Source: Galbula dea (taxonomy: Eukaryota; Chordata; Aves; Piciformes; Galbulidae). From it: a stretch of DNA of 64,000 bases. The DNA lies in assembly GCA_013399015.1 (NCBI GenBank), contig VWZX01006105.1, positions 1,736,001-1,800,000 on the forward strand, given 5' to 3'. Below, in pieces: positions 61,501 through 64,000 of this stretch. Every line of letters begins with the position of its first letter. Position 1 is the first letter of the stretch. A model generated the notes under the pieces. The model saw only the letters and a program-made list of their open reading frames with translations, had not been told where the DNA came from and made no database searches. The position numbers and the translations under genes are program-made.

Positions 61501-64000
61501 TTGAAGCACCCAAAACTGAACACTGTATACAGGTAATGTTTCCAGGGATGGAGCATCTGCTGCCTCTCTGGGCAACCTCTGCAGTGTTACACCACTCTCA
61601 TTGTAAAAATTTTCTTCCTCTACCCTCTTTCAGTTTAAAAGAAACTTGTCCTGTCCAAGAGGCCCTGCTAAGAAAACCTCCCCTATTTTTCTTATAGGCT
61701 CCCTTTAAGCACTGAAAGGACACAATAAGATTGGAGCCTTCTCCAGGGTGAACAACCCTAACTCTTTGCCTGTACTCATAGCAGAGGTGCTTCAACCTTC
61801 TGTTGATTTTTATGGCCCTTATTTCAGAAAATACTGAGGGAAAAGAGGCAGTATTTTAAAGATGCATGCAAAAAAGGTGTTCGATAGCTAAACACTCACC
61901 TAAATTTAGGTGCTTGCTTCCACTGTTTTCTTTTTGAGGGTCTGAGCTTAGCTCTTCTTAGGATCTAGTCATAGAGTCATTATTAGCAAGTCAATATAGG
62001 TGCCTCTGGTGTGAATACAGTTTTCATCTGTAGACACCAAAACACTTTTGGGATATTAAAATTAATCTCATAACTCAGGTCAAGGTACCATCCACTGCCT
62101 TAATTACTTGTCACAGTGCTCTTGGCACTTGGATTTTTTAGTCTAGATGTAGCCTAGAGTGGCATGCAGTGAAATAAATCTGCTTTCTCCAAAACGTTTT
62201 CTTTTCATGTGCTATTATTTAAATTGTATTTACCATAAAGTTACAATAGAGCATTGAATCTCAGTTTTTCTTTCTTGCTATATGAAGTAAATCTCTTTAG
62301 AAGTAGTGAAACTAAATATATCATACAAAGCACACAAAATAACTATTTGTTAATGGATATCACACAACTCTCTGTATTCTTGCATTCAGACCCAGAACTC
62401 TTTCAAAATCTTTAGATGCATGTGTGATATTTAAGGCTGCAGGAATATAACTGTTCCTCCAAGAAAGTTAGTATAATATTGCATGTTGTAATAACAGCTC
62501 ATGAAATGTGTGATGTAACCATAAAAACCATTTAACACTGATACCAAATGTGGGTATGAGATGATGTTGAATAACTTTTCTTTGAGGAAATCTTTATCAG
62601 ACTTGACTCCAGCAATATCATGTCTAAAATTTCAGATGGAGGAAATCTATCATCTTTACCACATTCTGCATTGGTGGGACCAGCCTCATCTCCGATGGTG
62701 AGCTCAGGAGAACCAGTCTCAGTACCTGACAACCTGCTGAAAATCTGTAAAGCAAAGCCAGTTATTTTTAAAGGTAAACCCCCCAACCTCCTAACAAGGC
62801 CTTATATCTTTTTTTAAGAGATGTGAAGTTACATCCTACTACTAAACACTGCAAAAGCTGTCAACTTTTAAAGGTTTACTGTTAAAACTGTTTAATGCAT
62901 ACATGGGAAATGATGAAACCTACAAACATTGTTTATTTTGTAGGTCATGGAAACTTCCCATATCTTTGTGGGAATATTAATGATGTGATAGTGAGTCCTT
63001 TGTTGTACACCTGTTACAGAAATTCACAGTCTTTATCTAGAGCATATGAACAATATGGCACCTCCACAACACAGCCTATTTCAGAGGAAATGCAACTCTT
63101 ACTCACTGTCTACTACCTTGTTCAACTAGGTAAGTTCATTTTACATCCAGATTATTACATGCTGACAAATAAGGAAGGGAATATTAGGATAGGACAATAA
63201 TAATATTAGTCTTAGGACATGTGATATTGAACAATTTCATTTGTGGTAATGAAACAAAGCTAAATAATTAGATTGAAATAGAGTCATATAAAGTCATCTT
63301 CTCCTGTAATCTGGGACCGCAGCAACTAAAAATTAAAAAAGTAGCAGAGCTGTAATTCATTGCTCTTCCCTATGGTCTATGGTTTAGAAGTAGTAGTATG
63401 CTGAGACAGGCAGCACTCAACCTGTTAAATATTTCTAATTACTGATAGTCAGGTTCCAGTTAGGGCAGTTTTACTTGAGTATCACAAAGGCACTTCAAAA
63501 TGAAAGATTTGGTTCACGTCTTCTAAAGGCAGTAGAGTCATGTATGCATAAATCTGAAACACAATAATCTCTGAAAAAGTATGTATTTTGAAAAAAAGTT
63601 GGTTTTAATAGAACAGTTTTGTTTAATTGTTTTATAATACTTTCTTCATTTGTTTTAGCCTCAGACCAGGTCCCTCTGATTGAGGATTTGGAACAAATAT
63701 TCATGCGTTCATGGCGGGAATCACACCTGTCTGAAATCCGTCAGTACCAGCAGGCTATTCCACAGACCTTTCCTCAGGTGCCCAGCCAGATCACACCAGT
63801 GACCTCAGCCCAGCTTCCCTGGCTGGCAGGCCTTGCAGCGAGCTCCTGTAATGACAGTGTCCATATCATTGAGTGCAGCTACTCTTTGGCTGAAGGGCTT
63901 TCAGAAATGTTTAAGCTACTCATTGAAGGAAAGTTAATGAAGACAAACTATGTAGTGATCATATGTGCCGGTAGAAATCGAGCCATTGATTCCTGCATTG
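46434..64000 (+). CDS. GREB1: GREB1, N-terminal 566 residues in ten exons; continues off the window
   Basis: GREB1 (growth regulating estrogen receptor binding 1) is a large nuclear estrogen-receptor cofactor of about 1950 residues. Its C-terminal region is reported to be a glycosyltransferase that modifies ER-alpha; that part lies beyond the window. Exons: 46434-46590, 49442-49564, 50326-50502, 57184-57366, 57661-57804, 58995-59120, 60996-61118, 62636-62773, 62944-63129 and 63659 to the edge. The frame is unbroken, every junction is GT-AG and every intron is phase 1. Visible features are the conserved start MGNSYAGQLKTTRFEEVL, ten glutamates at 60-69, a Cys/His cluster C158-x2-C161-x5-C167-x7-H175, a Ser/Pro-rich region and a basic PPKKRHK at 311-317, which is a likely nuclear localisation signal. 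The paralogue GREB1L was considered. The sequence and E2F6 as neighbour favour GREB1. Confidence 0.95.
46591..49441 (+). other. GREB1: GREB1 intron after coding exon 1
   Basis: GT-AG intron with phase 1. Besides the CR1 copy it has a long T run near 47186-47211 and no further exon that I can see. Confidence 0.85.
47990..48445 (-). mobile_element. CR1 LINE 3' end in GREB1 intron, relatively young
   Basis: The plus strand reads 'aggatcataggattgtcaga', 'gttggaagggacctcaaaga', then the complement of the ORF2 C terminus. On the minus strand 48368-48075 is open for 97 codons and encodes a CR1 ORF2 end (VRQWNRLPREVVEASSLEAF). The intact frame suggests a younger copy than the others here. Confidence 0.93.
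49442..49564 (+). CDS. GREB1: GREB1 coding exon 2: poly-glutamate
   Basis: Encodes GGSRADN, ten consecutive Glu codons (GAA/GAG), GSESNSPPVSYQMKPPPEGC and CTTD. Acceptor TTTGTAG, donor GATG|GTAAGA. The acidic run is a coding trinucleotide repeat and is likely to vary in length. Confidence 0.95.
50326..50502 (+). CDS. GREB1: GREB1 coding exon 3
   Basis: Encodes FCQAGKDLRLVSISNEHIEV, then PSGFLLVGAKSPNLPDHLLV and CAVDKRFLPDDNGRNALL, nearly identical to human GREB1. Acceptor TTTTTTCTAG, donor TTGG|GTAAGT. Confidence 0.96.
52297..52370 (-). mobile_element. CR1 3' tail fragment, antisense
   Basis: 'aaatcacagaatagccagag', 'ttggaagggacccgttagga' and 'tcatctagtccaacgacaga' are the CR1 3' terminal block only. 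It is a very short 5'-truncated copy. Confidence 0.88.
53925..53973. repeat. 18-bp tandem repeat, 2.7 copies
   Basis: Unit 'attaattaaaagtttgtt' at 53925-53942, repeated with one change at 53943-53960, and a partial third copy to 53973. A short 14-bp near-repeat ('atgaaatatcaggtt / atgaaatattag') follows at about 54019-54047. Confidence 0.8.
57184..57366 (+). CDS. GREB1: GREB1 coding exon 4: Cys/His cluster
   Basis: Encodes GFSGNCVGCGKKGFCYFTEF onward to VRNAQGALTKGSVICWKGA. The spacing C-x2-C-x5-C-x7-H suggests a small metal-binding knot, which is inference. Acceptor TTATCAG, donor GCAG|GTAAGA. Confidence 0.96.
57661..57804 (+). CDS. GREB1: GREB1 coding exon 5: Ser/Pro-rich linker
   Basis: Encodes EFRGRQSLSSTCSSTLFQLP onward to NPSAPVGTQQTG. 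It is less conserved but aligns with the human EFRSRQ...STCSS segment and its GAQQAG end. The acceptor TTTTGTTAAG is unusually weak in pyrimidines near the AG. A 77-codon frame on the other strand is only a shadow. Confidence 0.9.
57805..60995 (+). other. GREB1: GREB1 introns after coding exons 5 and 6
   Basis: Apart from coding exon 6 (58995-59120) the sequence is intronic, with no repeat or RNA gene that I recognise. Small open frames near 58106-58300 and 59675-59965 look like chance. Confidence 0.7.
58995..59120 (+). CDS. GREB1: GREB1 coding exon 6
   Basis: Encodes VATVDHIPSTAAFSSAVYNG, then KESPKQQLVKSNLSTLTRPS and VLG. YNGKESPK and RPSVLG match FNGKDSPK and RPSALG of human GREB1. Acceptor TTCTTGCCAG, donor TTAG|GTATTG. 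Confidence 0.92.
60996..61118 (+). CDS. GREB1: GREB1 coding exon 7: nuclear localisation signal
   Basis: Encodes TLTNPGPPKKRHKGWSPESP onward to NPQAPNRIKN. The block PPKKRHKGWSPESPS is shared exactly with human GREB1. The tail of the exon is divergent. Acceptor TTATTCAG, donor AATG|GTAAGC. Confidence 0.95.
61149..61530 (-). mobile_element. CR1 LINE 3' fragment, antisense, in GREB1 intron
   Basis: 'agaatcataggatcatttag', 'gttggaaaagacctttaaga', 'ccacttccctaggcagcttg' and 'tctaaacctcccctggtgca' are the CR1 complement. It starts only 30 bp after the donor of coding exon 7. Confidence 0.92.
61531..61825 (-). mobile_element. Second CR1 fragment, antisense, adjoining
   Basis: The sequence restarts at an ORF2 position already passed ('gtttccagggatggagcatc', 'ctctctgggcaacctctgca') and proceeds to 'gattggagccttctccaggg' and 'ttgatttttatggccctta'. 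This is therefore a separate copy, without its own 3' tail, lying behind the first. Confidence 0.85.
62636..62773 (+). CDS. GREB1: GREB1 coding exon 8
   Basis: Encodes DGGNLSSLPHSALVGPASSP, then MVSSGEPVSVPDNLLKICKA and KPVIFK. The SGEPVSVPDNLLKICKAKPV core is identical to human. Acceptor AAAATTTCAG, donor AAAG|GTAAAC. Confidence 0.95.
62944..63129 (+). CDS. GREB1: GREB1 coding exon 9
   Basis: Encodes HGNFPYLCGNINDVIVSPLL onward to SEEMQLLLTVYYLVQL. It is highly conserved. The upstream intron is only 170 bp, the shortest in the gene here. Acceptor ATTTTGTAG, donor CTAG|GTAAGT. Confidence 0.96.
63659..64000 (+). CDS. GREB1: GREB1 coding exon 10, cut by the window edge
   Basis: Encodes ASDQVPLIEDLEQIFMRSWR onward to YVVIICAGRNRAIDSCI and runs into the right edge one base into codon 567. 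Acceptor TTTGTTTTAG. No donor is seen, so this is a long exon or continues shortly beyond. Confidence 0.95.

Noticed and set aside
46434..64000. Assignment to GREB1L instead of GREB1
   Set aside because: The N terminus, the PPKKRHKGWSPESPS block and the divergent E2F6 neighbour all fit GREB1.
1..64000. CRISPR array, operon, phage or bacterial defence system
   Set aside because: Spliced vertebrate genes and CR1 LINEs throughout. No evenly spaced direct repeats, no prokaryotic gene packing and no ribosome-binding-site pattern.

Overview
This is vertebrate nuclear DNA, most likely avian. It is AT-rich, with short exons separated by long introns. The only interspersed repeats I recognise are CR1 LINE fragments, most of them 5'-truncated and several ending in the ATTCTRTG-type tail; I see no Alu, B1 or L1. 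Two protein genes can be read exon by exon. They stand head to head, in the E2F6-GREB1 arrangement known from human 2p25.1. The bird species cannot be named from the sequence.

Positions 1-5638 hold two CR1 tails, unassigned sequence and the probable 3' UTR of E2F6. E2F6 runs on the minus strand from 14300 down to 5639 in seven coding exons (264 codons). It is a transcriptional repressor with a winged-helix DNA-binding domain, dimerisation region and marked box, and no pocket-protein-binding tail. Its first exon lies in a CpG island (about 13980-14930). Intron 4 has the full set of U12-type AT-AC splice signals. Intron 1 holds an old CR1 copy of nearly 2 kb.

Positions 14965-46430 contain no recognisable protein-coding exon. 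This stretch holds several CR1 copies, some nested or adjacent. It also has a purine/GC-rich block near 21.2-21.6 kb and a splice-bounded block at 38134-38287, either of which could be GREB1 5' non-coding sequence. A perfect 13-bp palindromic estrogen response element lies at 32854-32866. In human, GREB1 is a classic estrogen-receptor target controlled by distal EREs, so this site is the most interesting regulatory candidate.

GREB1 begins at the ATG at 46434 (plus strand) and runs off the right edge. Ten coding exons are visible, giving the first 566 residues. Every intron is phase 1, so all internal exons are multiples of three. I recognise no prokaryotic system, CRISPR array, operon or wholly new gene system. 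The value of the window lies in exact exon structures, the minor-spliceosome intron, the ERE and several unexplained small repeat or palindromic structures.
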